Shown here in pieces: positions 43,616 to 53,768 of a stretch of DNA of 64,000 nt (position 1 is the stretch's first letter; every line of letters starts with the position of its first letter). The notes under the pieces are model-generated. The model was given only the letters and a program-made list of their open reading frames with translations. It did not search any database and was not told the origin of the DNA. The DNA comes from Methylobacterium sp. Leaf123. GTDB taxonomy: Bacteria; Pseudomonadota; Alphaproteobacteria; Rhizobiales; Beijerinckiaceae. Location: contig NZ_LMNS01000001.1 in assembly GCF_001423405.1 (NCBI RefSeq), positions 313,377 through 377,376 on the forward strand, written 5' to 3'. The position numbers were made by a program, and so were the translations under genes.

Positions 43616-46600
43616 ACCTCTCCGAACCCTTCATCCGCCGCCCGGTCGCGACGACGCTGTTGACGATCGGCCTGCTGCTCGCCGGCATGTTCGCCTATGT
43701 GCGGCTGCCGGTGGCGCCGCTGCCGCAGGTCGATTTCCCCGTCATCCTCGTCCAGGCGCAGATGGCCGGCGCCTCGCCGGAGACCATGGCGACGACGGTT
43801 GCCGCGCCGCTGGAGCGGCGGCTCGGGGCCATCGCCGACGTCAACGAGATGACCTCGACGAGTTCGACCGGCACGGTGCGGATCGTCCTGCTGTTCGGGC
43901 TCAACCGCGACATCGACGGCGCCGCCCGCGACGTGCAGGCCGCGATCAACGCCGCGCGGGCCGACCTGCCGACCTCGCTGCGCACCAATCCGACCTATCG
44001 CAAGTTCAACCCGGCCGATTCGCCGATCCTGATCCTCGGCCTCACCTCCGGCACGCTGACGCCGGGCCAGCTCTACGATTCCGCGGCGACCATCGTGCAG
44101 CAGCGGATGAGCCAGATCGAGGGCGTCGGCAACGTCGATATCGGCGGCTCTTCGCTGCCGGCGGTCCGGGTCGAACTCGATCCGACGGCGCTGTTCCACT
44201 ACGGCATCGGCCTGGAGGGCATCCGCGCGGGTCTGGCCTCGGCCAACGCCAACTCGCCCAAGGGCGACATCGTGGCGGGTGATCGCCGCTATCAGCTCTA
44301 CGCCAACGACCAGGGCCGGCAGGCCTCCGACTATCGCGACATCGTCGTGGCCTACCGCAACGGCGCCGCCGTGCGGCTCGCCGATGTCGGCGAGGTGGTC
44401 GATTCGGTCGAGGACAAGCGCAATCTCGGCCTCGTCGACGGCAAGCCCGGCGTGATCCTGTTCATTTACAAGCAGCCCGGCTCCAACGTCGTCGAGACCG
44501 TGGAGCGCGTGCGCGCGGCGATCCCGCAGGCCAAGGCGGCGCTGCCCGGCGACATCGACCTCAACATCTCCGGCGACCGCTCGGCCACGATCCGCGCCTC
44601 GCTGGCGAGCACCGAGGAGACGCTGATCATCGCGGTCATCCTCGTCATCTTCGTCACCTTCATCTTTCTGCGCTCGTGGCGGGCGACGCTGATCCCGGCC
44701 GTGGCGGTGCCGATCTCGATCATCGGCACCTTCGCGGCGATGTGGATGCTCGGCTACTCCCTCGACATCCTGTCGCTGATGGCGCTCATCATCGCGACCG
44801 GCTTCGTCGTGGACGACGCCATCGTCGTGCTGGAAAACATCCAGCGGCACATCGAGGCGGGTAAGCCGCGGGTCGAGGCGGCCCTGCTCGGCGCCCGCGA
44901 GGTCGGCTTCACCGTCATCTCCATGAGCCTGTCGCTCATCGCCGTGTTTCTGCCGATCCTGCTGATGGGTGGCATCGTCGGCCGGCTGTTCCAGGAATTC
45001 GCGGTCACGCTGTCGATGGCGATCCTCGTCTCGCTGGTGCTGTCGCTGACGACGACGCCGATGATGTGCGCTCTGCTCCTCAAGCCCGAGGCGCAGATGC
45101 ATGCGGGCAAACGCCCCAACATCCTGCTGCGCGGGCTGGAGGGCGGCTTCGACGCGGTGCTGCGGGGCTACGAACGGACGCTCCGTTTCGCGCTCCGTCA
45201 CCGGCGGCTGACGGCGCTCAGCGTGTTTATCGCGATCGGGCTTACGGTCTACGGCTACATCATCGTGCCGAAGGGCTTCTTTCCCGATCAGGATACCGGC
45301 CAGCTCATGGGCGGCATCCAGGCCGACCAGCGCATTTCGTTCCAGTCGATGAAGGACAAGCTGGAGCGGGCGAGCGCCATCGTGCAGGCGGACCCGGCGG
45401 TGGAGAGCATCGTCGGCTTCACCGGCGGGCGCGGCACCAACTCCGCCAACGTCTTCGTCGGGCTGAAACCGCGCGGTGAACGCGAGCCCATCGAAACCGT
45501 GATGGCCCGGCTTCGGCCCAAGCTCGCCCAGGTCGCGGGCGCGCGCCTGTTCCTGTTCCCCCGCCAGGATCTCAGGATGGGCGGGCGCCAGAGCTTCGCC
45601 CAGTACCAATACACGCTTCAGGGCGACACGTCGGAGGAGCTCTACGCCGCCTCGCCGAAGCTGCTGCAGGCGCTGCAGAAACGCACCGACATCTTCGCAG
45701 ATGTCACCTCCGACCAGCAGGAGGGCGGGCTGGAGAGCCGCCTCGTCATCGATCGGGCGACCGCCTTCCGCTACGGCATCACGCCGGACCAGATCGACAA
45801 CACCCTCTACGATGCCTTCGGCCAGCGGCAGGTCTCGACGATCTACAACCCGCTCAACCAGTACCACGTGGTGATGGAGATCGCGCCGCGATACCTCCAG
45901 AACCCGGAGGTGCTGAAGACGATCTACGTCTCGACCACGGGCGGGCGAGCGCGGGGCTCGGCCACCACCAACGCGGTGGCCGGCACGGTGGCGGGGGGCG
46001 GGACGACGACCGCTTCGCAAGCTTCCACTTCCGGCACATCCACCACCGACACGGCGGCCACCATCGCCGCCGACTCGGCGCGCAACGCCGCGGGCAACGC
46101 CATCGCCGCGAGCCGGGGCAGCGCCTCGTCGAGCGCGCCGGTGTCGAGCGCCAAGGAAACGATGGTGCCGCTCTCGGCCTTCGCCCGTTTCGAGACCGGA
46201 AACGCCCCGGTCCAGGTGGCCCATCAGGGCTTATTCGTGGCCACCACGATTTCGTTCAACCTCGTGCCCGGCAAGAGCCTGGGCGAGGCCACTGCGGTCA
46301 TCGACCAGACCATGCTCGATCTGCAATTGCCCCAGACCATTCACGGCGAGTTCGCGGGCGCGGCCAAGAGCTATCAGGAATCGTCGTCGCGCCAACCGCT
46401 GCTGATCCTCGCCGCCCTGCTCGCGGTCTACGCCGTGCTCGGCATCCTCTACGAGAGCTACATCCACCCGATCACGATTCTCTCGACCCTGCCCTCGGCC
46501 GGGATCGGCGCCATCGTCGCGCTGCTCACCACCGGCACCGAGTTCACCATCGTCGCCCTGATCGCGGTGTTCTTGCTGATCGGCATCGTGAAGAAGAACG

Positions 46601-46926
46601 CCATCCTGATGATCGATTTCGCCATCGATGCCGAGCGCAGCCGGGGTCTGACGCCGGGGGAGGCGATCTACGAGGCCTGCCTCCTGCGCTTCCGCCCGAT
46701 CATGATGACGACGCTCGCCGCCATCCTCGGCGCGGCTCCGCTCATCGTCGCGGGCGGCGAGGGGGCCGAGCTGCGCCGGCCCCTCGGCATCGCGATCGTC
46801 GGTGGACTCATCGTCAGCCAGATCCTGACCCTCTACACGACACCGGTCGTCTACCTGTATCTCGACCGTCTCCGGCTCTGGGCGAAGCGTCGTCGGGGCG
46901 GACCGGCGGCGGTGCCGGCCGAGTGA
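43612..46926 (+). CDS. RND efflux permease 2 with a low-complexity periplasmic insertion
   Basis: Second pump subunit, 1104 residues, starting at TTG that overlaps the previous stop ([20 protein letters not shown] follows). Proton-relay segment [20 protein letters not shown]. It differs from permease 1 throughout, so the pair fits an MdtBC-style mixed trimer. Residues about 774-850 are a Ser/Thr/Ala/Gly-rich insertion (for example [20 protein letters not shown] and [20 protein letters not shown]) in the C-terminal periplasmic domain, where permease 1 has only a short loop (SSTAPSG). The frame stays open and the protein looks functional. Confidence 0.93.
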   Translation: MNLSEPFIRRPVATTLLTIGLLLAGMFAYVRLPVAPLPQVDFPVILVQAQMAGASPETMATTVAAPLERRLGAIADVNEMTSTSSTGTVRIVLLFGLNRDIDGAARDVQAAINAARADLPTSLRTNPTYRKFNPADSPILILGLTSGTLTPGQLYDSAATIVQQRMSQIEGVGNVDIGGSSLPAVRVELDPTALFHYGIGLEGIRAGLASANANSPKGDIVAGDRRYQLYANDQGRQASDYRDIVVAYRNGAAVRLADVGEVVDSVEDKRNLGLVDGKPGVILFIYKQPGSNVVETVERVRAAIPQAKAALPGDIDLNISGDRSATIRASLASTEETLIIAVILVIFVTFIFLRSWRATLIPAVAVPISIIGTFAAMWMLGYSLDILSLMALIIATGFVVDDAIVVLENIQRHIEAGKPRVEAALLGAREVGFTVISMSLSLIAVFLPILLMGGIVGRLFQEFAVTLSMAILVSLVLSLTTTPMMCALLLKPEAQMHAGKRPNILLRGLEGGFDAVLRGYERTLRFALRHRRLTALSVFIAIGLTVYGYIIVPKGFFPDQDTGQLMGGIQADQRISFQSMKDKLERASAIVQADPAVESIVGFTGGRGTNSANVFVGLKPRGEREPIETVMARLRPKLAQVAGARLFLFPRQDLRMGGRQSFAQYQYTLQGDTSEELYAASPKLLQALQKRTDIFADVTSDQQEGGLESRLVIDRATAFRYGITPDQIDNTLYDAFGQRQVSTIYNPLNQYHVVMEIAPRYLQNPEVLKTIYVSTTGGRARGSATTNAVAGTVAGGGTTTASQASTSGTSTTDTAATIAADSARNAAGNAIAASRGSASSSAPVSSAKETMVPLSAFARFETGNAPVQVAHQGLFVATTISFNLVPGKSLGEATAVIDQTMLDLQLPQTIHGEFAGAAKSYQESSSRQPLLILAALLAVYAVLGILYESYIHPITILSTLPSAGIGAIVALLTTGTEFTIVALIAVFLLIGIVKKNAILMIDFAIDAERSRGLTPGEAIYEACLLRFRPIMMTTLAAILGAAPLIVAGGEGAELRRPLGIAIVGGLIVSQILTLYTTPVVYLYLDRLRLWAKRRRGGPAAVPAE

Positions 46927-46960
46927 GGATGGTTGTTTCGTGACAGGTGACGTGCGCCAT

Positions 46961-47094
46961 AACCCTCCCCCCTCCGCGGGGGAGGGTGCCCTGCGGATGC
47001 AGGGCGGGAGAGGGGAGCCACGTTTCCGGACGTCGTGCTGCCCCTCACCCGACCCGCTTCGCGGGCCACCCTCTCCCGCAGAGGGGCGAGGGTT
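46961..47094. repeat. GC-rich inverted-repeat element, copy 2 (before the outer-membrane gene)
   Basis: Same class as 40323-40454: starts AACCCTCCCCCC, shows the left palindrome ACCCTCCCCC..GGGGGAGGGT, a middle CGGGAGAGGGG / CCCCTCACCCG pair, and ends CTCTCCCGCAGAGGGGCGAGGGTT. The ends AACCCT/AGGGTT are complementary. It fills the gap between permease 2 and the outer-membrane gene, and its last two bases are the first two of that gene's TTG start. Confidence 0.8.
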
Positions 47095-48595
47095 GAGGTC
47101 GAGGCTCCTGTTCCGCTTCGCCACCGTCTGCGCGGTCGCGGCACTGACCTCCGGCTGCCTCGTCGGCCCCGATTATTCGCGCCCCTCCGTCGAGACGCCG
47201 CTTGGCTTCAAGCAGGGCGGAATGCGCGAGGACAGCCTCGCCTACGTCCAGGCGCAGAAGGGCTGGCGCAGGGCGCTGCCGAACGATGCGGCCGAGCGCG
47301 GCGATTGGTGGCGGGCTTTCAACGACCCGACGCTCGACCGGCTGATCCGCTCCATCGACGTCGACAACCAGAACCTTCGCGCCCAGGTCGCGGTCTACGA
47401 TCAGGCCCGCGCCCTCGTCGCGCAGGCGCGCGCCGCCCTGTTCCCCACGGTGATCGGCGCTCCGGGCATCACCCGGTCGCGGGCGCTGGGCGCCGAGCGC
47501 ACCACCGTCTCGCTCCAGGGGCAGGCGAACTGGGAACTCGACCTGTTCGGCGGCATCCGCCGCCAGATCGAGAGCGATGTCGCCTCTGCCCAGGCTTCGG
47601 CCTCCGACCTCGCCCTGGTGCGTCTCAGCCTTCAGGCGGAACTGGCGACCAATTACCTCCAACTGCGCTATCAGGATTCGCTGAAGCGCGTGCTCGAAGA
47701 GAATGTCGAGGGCTTCAAGCGCAGCCTCAGCATCGCCGAGAACCAGTACAATGCGGGCGTCGCCGCCCGCTCCGATGTCATCACCGCGCAGACGCAGCTC
47801 CAGACGACGCAGGCCTCGCTGATCGCCGTCGATCTTCAGCGGGCGACCTTCGAGCACGCGGTGGCGATTCTCACCGGCCGCCCGCCCTCGGAGGTCAAGC
47901 TGCCGTTCGCGCCCCTTCCGGTGCGTCCACCCTCGGTGCCGGTCGGCATCCCGTCCGATCTCCTGGAGCGCCGGCCCGACATCGCCGGGGCCGAGCGGCT
48001 GGTGCAGGCGCAGAGCGAGCAGATCGGCGTGGCGGTCTCCGCCTTCTATCCGACGGTAACGCTCTCGGCCTCGGGCGGCTTCTCCGGTGCGACCAGCAAC
48101 GGCGTGTTCTCGGCCGCCAACCGTGTCTGGTCGATCGCCGCGAACGGCTCTCAGGTGTTCTTCGACGGCGGCGCCCGCGCTGCGGTGCTGCAAACGGCGC
48201 GGGCTGCCTACGAGGCGGCGGTGGCCAATTACCGCCAGACGGTGCTGACCGCCTTCGGCGAGGTCGAGAACGGGCTGGCCGGCGTGCGCATCCTCGCCCG
48301 GCAGCAGGCCAAGCAGGACGAGGCGGTCGCCTCGGCGCGGCGCGCGGTCGAGATTACCCTCAATGAGTACCGGGCCGGGACGCAGAACTACACCACTGTC
48401 GTGACCGCCCAGGCGCTGCTCATCAACAACGAGGTCACCGCGCTCCAGATTCGCCTCAACCGCTTCACCACCGCCGTGGCACTGATCCGGTCGCTGGGCG
48501 GCGGCTGGGACGCCCGCTCGCTGCCGACCGGCGAGGAGCTGAAGGGCGCGCGCCTGCCGATCGATGGCGGCTCGGCCGTCCGCACCGACGAGTAG
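47093..48595 (+). CDS. RND efflux outer-membrane lipoprotein (NodT/OprM family)
   Basis: TolC-like trimeric exit duct, 500 residues. Lipoprotein signal RFATVCAVAALTSGC gives an acylated Cys at about residue 20. The outer-membrane efflux domain occurs twice: NLRAQVAVYDQARALVAQAR with FGGIRRQIESDVASAQAS, and SEQIGVAVSAFYPTVTLSAS with RQTVLTAFGEVENGLAGVRI. The only start that keeps the signal peptide is TTG, with GAGGGGCGAGGG supplied by the adjoining repeat. Frames extending upstream are translated repeat. Last gene of the operon. Confidence 0.92.
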   Translation: MRSRLLFRFATVCAVAALTSGCLVGPDYSRPSVETPLGFKQGGMREDSLAYVQAQKGWRRALPNDAAERGDWWRAFNDPTLDRLIRSIDVDNQNLRAQVAVYDQARALVAQARAALFPTVIGAPGITRSRALGAERTTVSLQGQANWELDLFGGIRRQIESDVASAQASASDLALVRLSLQAELATNYLQLRYQDSLKRVLEENVEGFKRSLSIAENQYNAGVAARSDVITAQTQLQTTQASLIAVDLQRATFEHAVAILTGRPPSEVKLPFAPLPVRPPSVPVGIPSDLLERRPDIAGAERLVQAQSEQIGVAVSAFYPTVTLSASGGFSGATSNGVFSAANRVWSIAANGSQVFFDGGARAAVLQTARAAYEAAVANYRQTVLTAFGEVENGLAGVRILARQQAKQDEAVASARRAVEITLNEYRAGTQNYTTVVTAQALLINNEVTALQIRLNRFTTAVALIRSLGGGWDARSLPTGEELKGARLPIDGGSAVRTDE

Positions 48596-48696
48596 GGTTT
48601 TGCAGGGCAGCTCGGCCGGAACAGGAACCGCTGGCCTCTGTTGAAACCGGGATTCCAGCGGTCGGCCCCTCGCCGGCCGAGAGCCCCGGATGGCCC

Positions 48697-50205
48697 ATGC
48701 CCGACGCCTGCGTTCACGACACGCCCGACACGCCGAAGACCCCGGCCTGCACCCTCGTGATCTTCGGTGCCGGCGGCGACCTCACCAAGCGCCTCCTGAT
48801 GCCGGCCCTCTACAACCTCGCGGGCGGCGGGCTGCTCGATGACGGCTTTTCCGTTCTCGGCGTCGATCACAACCCCCTCACCGATGAGGGTTGGCGCGAC
48901 GACCTCACCCAAACCATGGAGTCCTTCACCAAGGACCCGTCCGCCGAGTTCCACGCCGAGCGGATCGACCCGCGACCCTGGGACTTCATCCGCGAGCGCC
49001 TGCACGTGATGCAGGGTGATTTCTCCGAGGACGCGACCTTCAATCATCTTGCCGGACGCCTCACCGGCAACGTCGTGTTCTACCTCGCGGTCTCCGCTCG
49101 CTTCTTCGGCCCCGTGGTCGAGGGCCTCGGCAAGGCCGGCCTGCTCGAGCAGACGGACGACGCCTTCCGCCGCGTCGTCATCGAGAAGCCGTTCGGCTCC
49201 GACCTCGCTTCTGCCAAGGCCCTCAACGAAACCATCCTGGCGCAGGGCGACGAGAGCCAGTTCTACCGGATCGACCATTTCCTCGGGAAGGAGACAGTTC
49301 AGAGCATCCTGGCGATCCGCTTCGCCAACGCGATGCTGGAGCCGATCTGGCGGCGGCAATACGTCGATCACGTCGAGATCACCGCTGCCGAGACCATCGG
49401 CGTCGAGGAGCGCGGCCGCTTTTACGAGCCGACGGGCGCGCTGCGCGACATGGTGCCCAACCACCTGTTCCAGCTTCTCACCATGGTGGCGATGGAGCCG
49501 CCCGCCGCCTTCGACGCCGAAATCGTGCGCGACGCGAAGACGAAGCTGGTGGCGGCGATCCGCCCGGTCACGCCGGAGAATGCCGTGCGCGGCCAGTACG
49601 CGGCGGGACGCGAAGAGGGCAAGGACGTCCCGGCCTATCGCGACGAGCCGGATGTGGCGAAGGATTCACGCACCGAAACCTACGTCGCCCTCAAGCTTGA
49701 GATCGAGAACGAGCGCTGGTCCGGCGTGCCGTTCGTCCTGCGCACCGGTAAGTGCTTGGCCGAGCGGCGCACCGAGATCGCGGTGCATTTCAAGCCGACG
49801 CCGCTCACGCTGTTCCGCGGGGCGGAGGGCAGCGAGCTTGCCCCGAACGTCATGCGCCTGCGCCTCGACCCGGAGCCCGGCTCGGCCACGCGCCTGAACG
49901 TGAAGCGGCCGGGGCCGCAGATGCATCTCGCCGCGATCGAGACGGGCTTCCGCTACAGCGACTTCTTCGACCCGGCGCCCACCGTCGGCTACGAGAGCCT
50001 GATCTACGATTGCATGATGGGCGACCCGACCCTGTTCCAACGCGCCGACACCATCGAGGCGAGCTGGGCCGCCGTCGATCCGCTGCTCAAGGCGTGGAAG
50101 GACGCGCCGGTCTGCTTCTACCCGGCGGGCAGTCCCGGCCCGAAGGAGGCGGATGATCTGCTCGCGCGGGATGGGCGGTCGTGGCTGCCGCTGGGGGAGG
50201 AGTGA
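48697..50205 (+). CDS. zwf: Glucose-6-phosphate 1-dehydrogenase
   Basis: First oxidative pentose-phosphate/Entner-Doudoroff step, giving NADPH. Coenzyme loop IFGAGGDLTKRLLMPALYNL, substrate and active-site region RIDHFLGKETVQSI near residue 190 with the catalytic His, and EKPFGSDLASAKALN. 502 residues. The second of two close ATGs (ATGGCCCATG) was taken. It stands without pgl or edd beside it and is convergent with leuB. Confidence 0.95.
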   Translation: MPDACVHDTPDTPKTPACTLVIFGAGGDLTKRLLMPALYNLAGGGLLDDGFSVLGVDHNPLTDEGWRDDLTQTMESFTKDPSAEFHAERIDPRPWDFIRERLHVMQGDFSEDATFNHLAGRLTGNVVFYLAVSARFFGPVVEGLGKAGLLEQTDDAFRRVVIEKPFGSDLASAKALNETILAQGDESQFYRIDHFLGKETVQSILAIRFANAMLEPIWRRQYVDHVEITAAETIGVEERGRFYEPTGALRDMVPNHLFQLLTMVAMEPPAAFDAEIVRDAKTKLVAAIRPVTPENAVRGQYAAGREEGKDVPAYRDEPDVAKDSRTETYVALKLEIENERWSGVPFVLRTGKCLAERRTEIAVHFKPTPLTLFRGAEGSELAPNVMRLRLDPEPGSATRLNVKRPGPQMHLAAIETGFRYSDFFDPAPTVGYESLIYDCMMGDPTLFQRADTIEASWAAVDPLLKAWKDAPVCFYPAGSPGPKEADDLLARDGRSWLPLGEE

Positions 50206-50241
50206 TCCTGCCTCCGGATCATCGCGAGCTTGGCTGAAAAA

Positions 50242-50269
50242 CCCCTCTCCCTGCAGGCGGGGAGAGGGG
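50242..50269. repeat. Short palindrome related to the GC-rich repeats
   Basis: CCCCTCTCCC pairs with GGGAGAGGGG around TGCAGGCG. The sequence shares the CCCTCTCCC/GGGAGAGGGG words of the two larger elements and sits between the convergent ends of zwf and leuB, where it could act as a bidirectional terminator-like structure or be a shortened copy of the element. Confidence 0.6.
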
Positions 50270-50306
50270 AAGGGCACTTCGTATCGATCGGAGCGATTCG
50301 GCTCTC

Positions 50307-51416
50307 TCAGCCCGCCTGCGTCTCCAGCTCGCGCAGGATCGCGTCGCCCATCTCGGCGGTGCTGATCGGGGTCTGGCCCTCGCCGACGATGTCGCGGGTG
50401 CGAGCGCCGGCGGCCAGCGCCCGGGTGATCGCGCCTTCCACGAGGTCGGCGGCTTCACCGAGGCCGAAGGAGTAGCGCAGGCACATGGCGAGCGAGCCGA
50501 TCATCGCGATCGGGTTGGCGTAGCCCTTGCCGGCAATGTCGGGGGCCGAGCCGTGGACCGGCTCGTAGAGCGCCTTGCGGGTGCCGCGCGCGTCGGTCGC
50601 GCCGAGCGAGGCGGAGGGCAGCATGCCGAGCGAGCCGGTGAGCATCGCCGCGACATCCGAGAGCACGTCGCCGAACAGGTTGTCGGTCACGAGCACGTCG
50701 AACTGCTTGGGGCGCCGCACGAGCTGCATGGCGCAATTGTCGGCGAGCACGTGCTCGAGCTCGACCTCGCTGTAATGCTCGGCATGAACCCGCGTGACGA
50801 CCTCCTTCCACAGGACGCCGGTCTTCATCACGTTGTTCTTCTCGGCCGAGGCGACCCGGCCGGAGCGCTTGCGTGCGAGGTCGAAGGCGACGTGGGCGAT
50901 CCGCTCGATCTCGGCGGTGGTGTAGACCTGCGTATCGACCGCCCGCTTCGAGCCGTCCTCGAGCGTGGTGATCTCCTTCGGCTCGCCGAAATAGACGCCG
51001 CCGGTGAGCTCGCGCACGATCATGATGTCGAGGCCCTCGACCAGCTCGCGCTTGAGGGCCGAGGCGTCGGCGAGCGCCGGGTAGCAGATCGCCGGGCGCA
51101 GGTTGGCGAACAGGCCGAGATCCTTGCGCAGGCGCAGCAGGCCCGCCTCGGGGCGGATGTCGTAGGTCACGCCGTTCCACTTCGGCCCGCCGACCGCGCC
51201 CAGAAGGATCGCGTCGGCCGCGTCGGCGCGGGCGAGCGTCTCGTCGGCGAGCGGCTTGCCGTGGACGTCGATAGCCGCGCCGCCGACGAGGTCGCGCTCG
51301 GTCGCGAAATCGGCGAGGCCCGCGCGCTTGAGCCAGCCCACCACCTTCTCGACCTCGGCCATCACCTCGGGGCCGATGCCGTCGCCGGGCAGGAGCAGAA
51401 GCTTGTAGGTTGTCAT
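50307..51416 (-). CDS. leuB: 3-isopropylmalate dehydrogenase
   Basis: NAD-dependent oxidative decarboxylase of leucine synthesis, 369 residues. Start [20 protein letters not shown]; substrate Arg/Lys region [20 protein letters not shown]; metal-binding [20 protein letters not shown] and [13 protein letters not shown]-terminal [20 protein letters not shown]. All catalytic features are present and intact. The Met at 51416 fits the family start. leuC and leuD are not in the window. Confidence 0.96.
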   Translation of the reverse strand: MTTYKLLLLPGDGIGPEVMAEVEKVVGWLKRAGLADFATERDLVGGAAIDVHGKPLADETLARADAADAILLGAVGGPKWNGVTYDIRPEAGLLRLRKDLGLFANLRPAICYPALADASALKRELVEGLDIMIVRELTGGVYFGEPKEITTLEDGSKRAVDTQVYTTAEIERIAHVAFDLARKRSGRVASAEKNNVMKTGVLWKEVVTRVHAEHYSEVELEHVLADNCAMQLVRRPKQFDVLVTDNLFGDVLSDVAAMLTGSLGMLPSASLGATDARGTRKALYEPVHGSAPDIAGKGYANPIAMIGSLAMCLRYSFGLGEAADLVEGAITRALAAGARTRDIVGEGQTPISTAEMGDAILRELETQAG

Positions 51417-51523
51417 GGGGCTGAAATCCGGGCTGATGGCACGCGCCACGTTGCCCGCGCTCTATCGGCGCGGCCCGGCCCCTGCAAGTCCGTCGCGCGC
51501 TGCGTGGGCTACCTGACCCACGC

Positions 51524-51841
51524 CTAACCTGCGCGCTTGCCCGAGCGGAACGGGCGCAGCATCCAGGCCATCCGCCCGACCTCGTCCTCCTCCGGGCGCT
51601 TGGCGGGGCGCACGGCGCGTTCCGGCGCGGAGGAGCCGATCTCGTGCACGATCTGCTCGAGCAGGGGCGGAATTTCCTGGCCGTACTCGTCGAGGAGCAC
51701 GGCGGCGTCCAGCAGAGCCTGGACCTGATCGTCGGGAATGGGACGGCTCATGATCTGCGCGTCGAGCGCCTGATCGGCCAGCAACGTCGCGAGGCGGGAG
51801 ACCTCCGACAGACCGGCCGGTGCCGAAAGACCGCTGCTCAT
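51524..51841 (-). CDS. Unknown small cytoplasmic protein
   Basis: 105 residues, no signal peptide or membrane helix. It has a mostly helical middle (SRLATLLADQALDAQIMSRP; DDQVQALLDAAVLLDEYGQE) and a basic tail (AWMLRPFRSGKRAG). I recognise no family. GC pattern and codon use look like neighbouring genes, which supports a real gene. It is upstream of leuB on the same strand, 107 bases away. Confidence 0.6.
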   Translation of the reverse strand: MSSGLSAPAGLSEVSRLATLLADQALDAQIMSRPIPDDQVQALLDAAVLLDEYGQEIPPLLEQIVHEIGSSAPERAVRPAKRPEEDEVGRMAWMLRPFRSGKRAG

Positions 51842-52087
51842 CGATGGAATGCCCTCACTATCGAACGGAGACCCACGATAATCCGTGTTGGTGAGCCAAT
51901 CCTTTCACCATGTTCGGTTCTCGCGTGCCGAAAACGACCTGATCGTGATGGGACGGGTTGTCGCGAGTGCTTTCCGAGCGTGGGCCGGAAGGGCTAAGGT
52001 TGCGCCGTGCACAATCCGCGCCTTTCCGACCCCACCGCCGCCGGACGCGGCTCCCTCTCGCCCGAGGCCGGGCCCGCCCGACGCGGA

Positions 52088-53605
52088 ATGAGGATCATCG
52101 CCGTGCCGCTCGTCCTGTTCGCGGCATGGGCGGGGCCGTCCCAGGCCGGCGCGGCGCGCAGCGGCGGCAGCGCCTGCTATCTCACCGGCGGCGGCGCCCT
52201 GGAGATCTGCCGCTCGGCCGACGAGGCCGAGGGCGTCTACGCCGCTCCGCCGCCCTGCCACTTCGTCCACGACGTGCAGATCCTGCGGCTCAAGGATACC
52301 GGGCCGCCGGGCCCGCTTCAGGTGATCTACCGGGCCGAGCCGCCGCGCCAGGGCGGGCGCCGCGGCGAGGAGGCCTGCCGGACCGACCTGCGGGCCACTG
52401 ACCCCGCGGCGGGCGGCGCCGTGCGCATCGGCCGGCAGATCGAAACGCTGGCGACGATGCTGCCGCCGACCGATCCGCGTTTCTGGAGCGAGGGCCTCAG
52501 GGGCACCGGCTCGCCGCGGGCCGAACAGCCGCGCCGCCGCAGCCGGGCGACCCGTCAGGCGCGGCGGGAGGCCCGCCGGGCGGCGCGCGAGGCACGGCAA
52601 GGGGATAAGCCCGCGGATAAGATGACCTTCCGCGCCCAGGCCGCCGCGCCGGAGGACGACCCGTCCGGCAATGCGATGATGGTCGCGGGGCGCGATTGGG
52701 CGGGTGATCCGTACTACGCCATCCTTGCCACCGCGACGGAGCCCTCCGGGGAGGGCCGTCGCCGGGTGCTGGTTCAGGCCCGCACCTACGATTTCCAGAG
52801 CCTCGACCTGCGCGTCGAAGCCGATCCCGGCACCGAGTGGCGGCCGTTCGGGGCGCCTGCGACGGAGGAGAAGGGGCGTCGGCGCGGGCGCGCCCGGCCG
52901 GCAGCGATGAAGCCCGCCCCGGTGCTCGACGATACCGGCAAGCCAATCGTCGGCAACTGCGCCGCGCCGGATTTCGAGGCCCGCGGCCTGACCGGTTCGA
53001 TCAGCGTGGTCGATCGCGTCTACCACTACTTCTACACGGACGTGGTGCCCGCCGATTGCGACGCGCCGCGGAACCGGCGGCGGATGGCGCTGTACCTGCG
53101 CACCAGCCGCGATCCGCTGGCGGAGCGCACATGGTCGGCCCCCGTCACGCTGATCGAGAGCCTGCCGGCCGACACCGAGATCCGCGTCGCCAAGGCGCGC
53201 GGCATGGACCGCTGGGCCGTGGCCTATTCCTGCTCGCGGCCGGTCACGGTCTCGGGTGGGCCCGTCGCCGATATCTGCCTGCACTACACCGCCGACCTCT
53301 CGCCCGGCAGCCTCACCGCCCTGTCGCTCTTTGCCGAGCCCGTCGCGGCCGGCCATTCCACCGCCTATCTCGGCCTGCGCTCCGGGGGCGACGCGCTGGG
53401 GCGCTTCACCCGGGACGGCTTCGGCTGGATGACCGACCGCTACGGCAACCTCGACGCGCCGACGATCTACCCCGACAAAGGCGGCTTCCTGACCTGGCTC
53501 GACCGCCGGGCCCCGCGGATCGACGGCAGCGACGCCTCCTCGCTCTACGGCCGGCCGGTCTACTGGGCGACCTGGACGGTTCGCCCGCGCGCCGCCACGC
53601 CATGA
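52088..53605 (+). CDS. Large exported protein of unknown function
   Basis: 505 residues with a signal peptide (RIIAVPLVLFAAWAGPSQAG). Cys-containing N-terminal part (SACYLTGGGALEICRSADE; PPPCHFVHDVQIL), then a very basic stretch (RRRSRATRQARREARRAARE), then a region of beta-rich look with YYAILATATEPSGEGRRRVL, VYHYFYTDVVPADCDAPRNR and NLDAPTIYPDKGGFLTWLDR. The C-terminal half loosely suggests a beta-propeller or glycosidase-like fold but I cannot assign it. A GTG at 52007 is possible as an earlier start, but it would bury the signal peptide. Confidence 0.7.
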   Translation: MRIIAVPLVLFAAWAGPSQAGAARSGGSACYLTGGGALEICRSADEAEGVYAAPPPCHFVHDVQILRLKDTGPPGPLQVIYRAEPPRQGGRRGEEACRTDLRATDPAAGGAVRIGRQIETLATMLPPTDPRFWSEGLRGTGSPRAEQPRRRSRATRQARREARRAAREARQGDKPADKMTFRAQAAAPEDDPSGNAMMVAGRDWAGDPYYAILATATEPSGEGRRRVLVQARTYDFQSLDLRVEADPGTEWRPFGAPATEEKGRRRGRARPAAMKPAPVLDDTGKPIVGNCAAPDFEARGLTGSISVVDRVYHYFYTDVVPADCDAPRNRRRMALYLRTSRDPLAERTWSAPVTLIESLPADTEIRVAKARGMDRWAVAYSCSRPVTVSGGPVADICLHYTADLSPGSLTALSLFAEPVAAGHSTAYLGLRSGGDALGRFTRDGFGWMTDRYGNLDAPTIYPDKGGFLTWLDRRAPRIDGSDASSLYGRPVYWATWTVRPRAATP

Positions 53606-53768
53606 TCGCGTGACGATTTCGGGCCGGCGTTCGACAGAGGGGTGGATGTCCCCCGCGGTGCCGTCGATGTTCGAGAGACCTTGAACGCCCTTCACCGGGC
53701 CGGACATCGTCCCGGCGCGGGTGATGCGTATTGAAGATTACCTCTCGAAGGTGCGGCAGGAGCAGGCC

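Noticed and set aside
43534..46224. A very long open frame on the minus strand opposite the second RND permease
   Set aside because: GC-rich coding DNA leaves stop-free antisense frames. The plus-strand protein is full of RND motifs; the antisense product is Arg/Gly/His-rich without domains.
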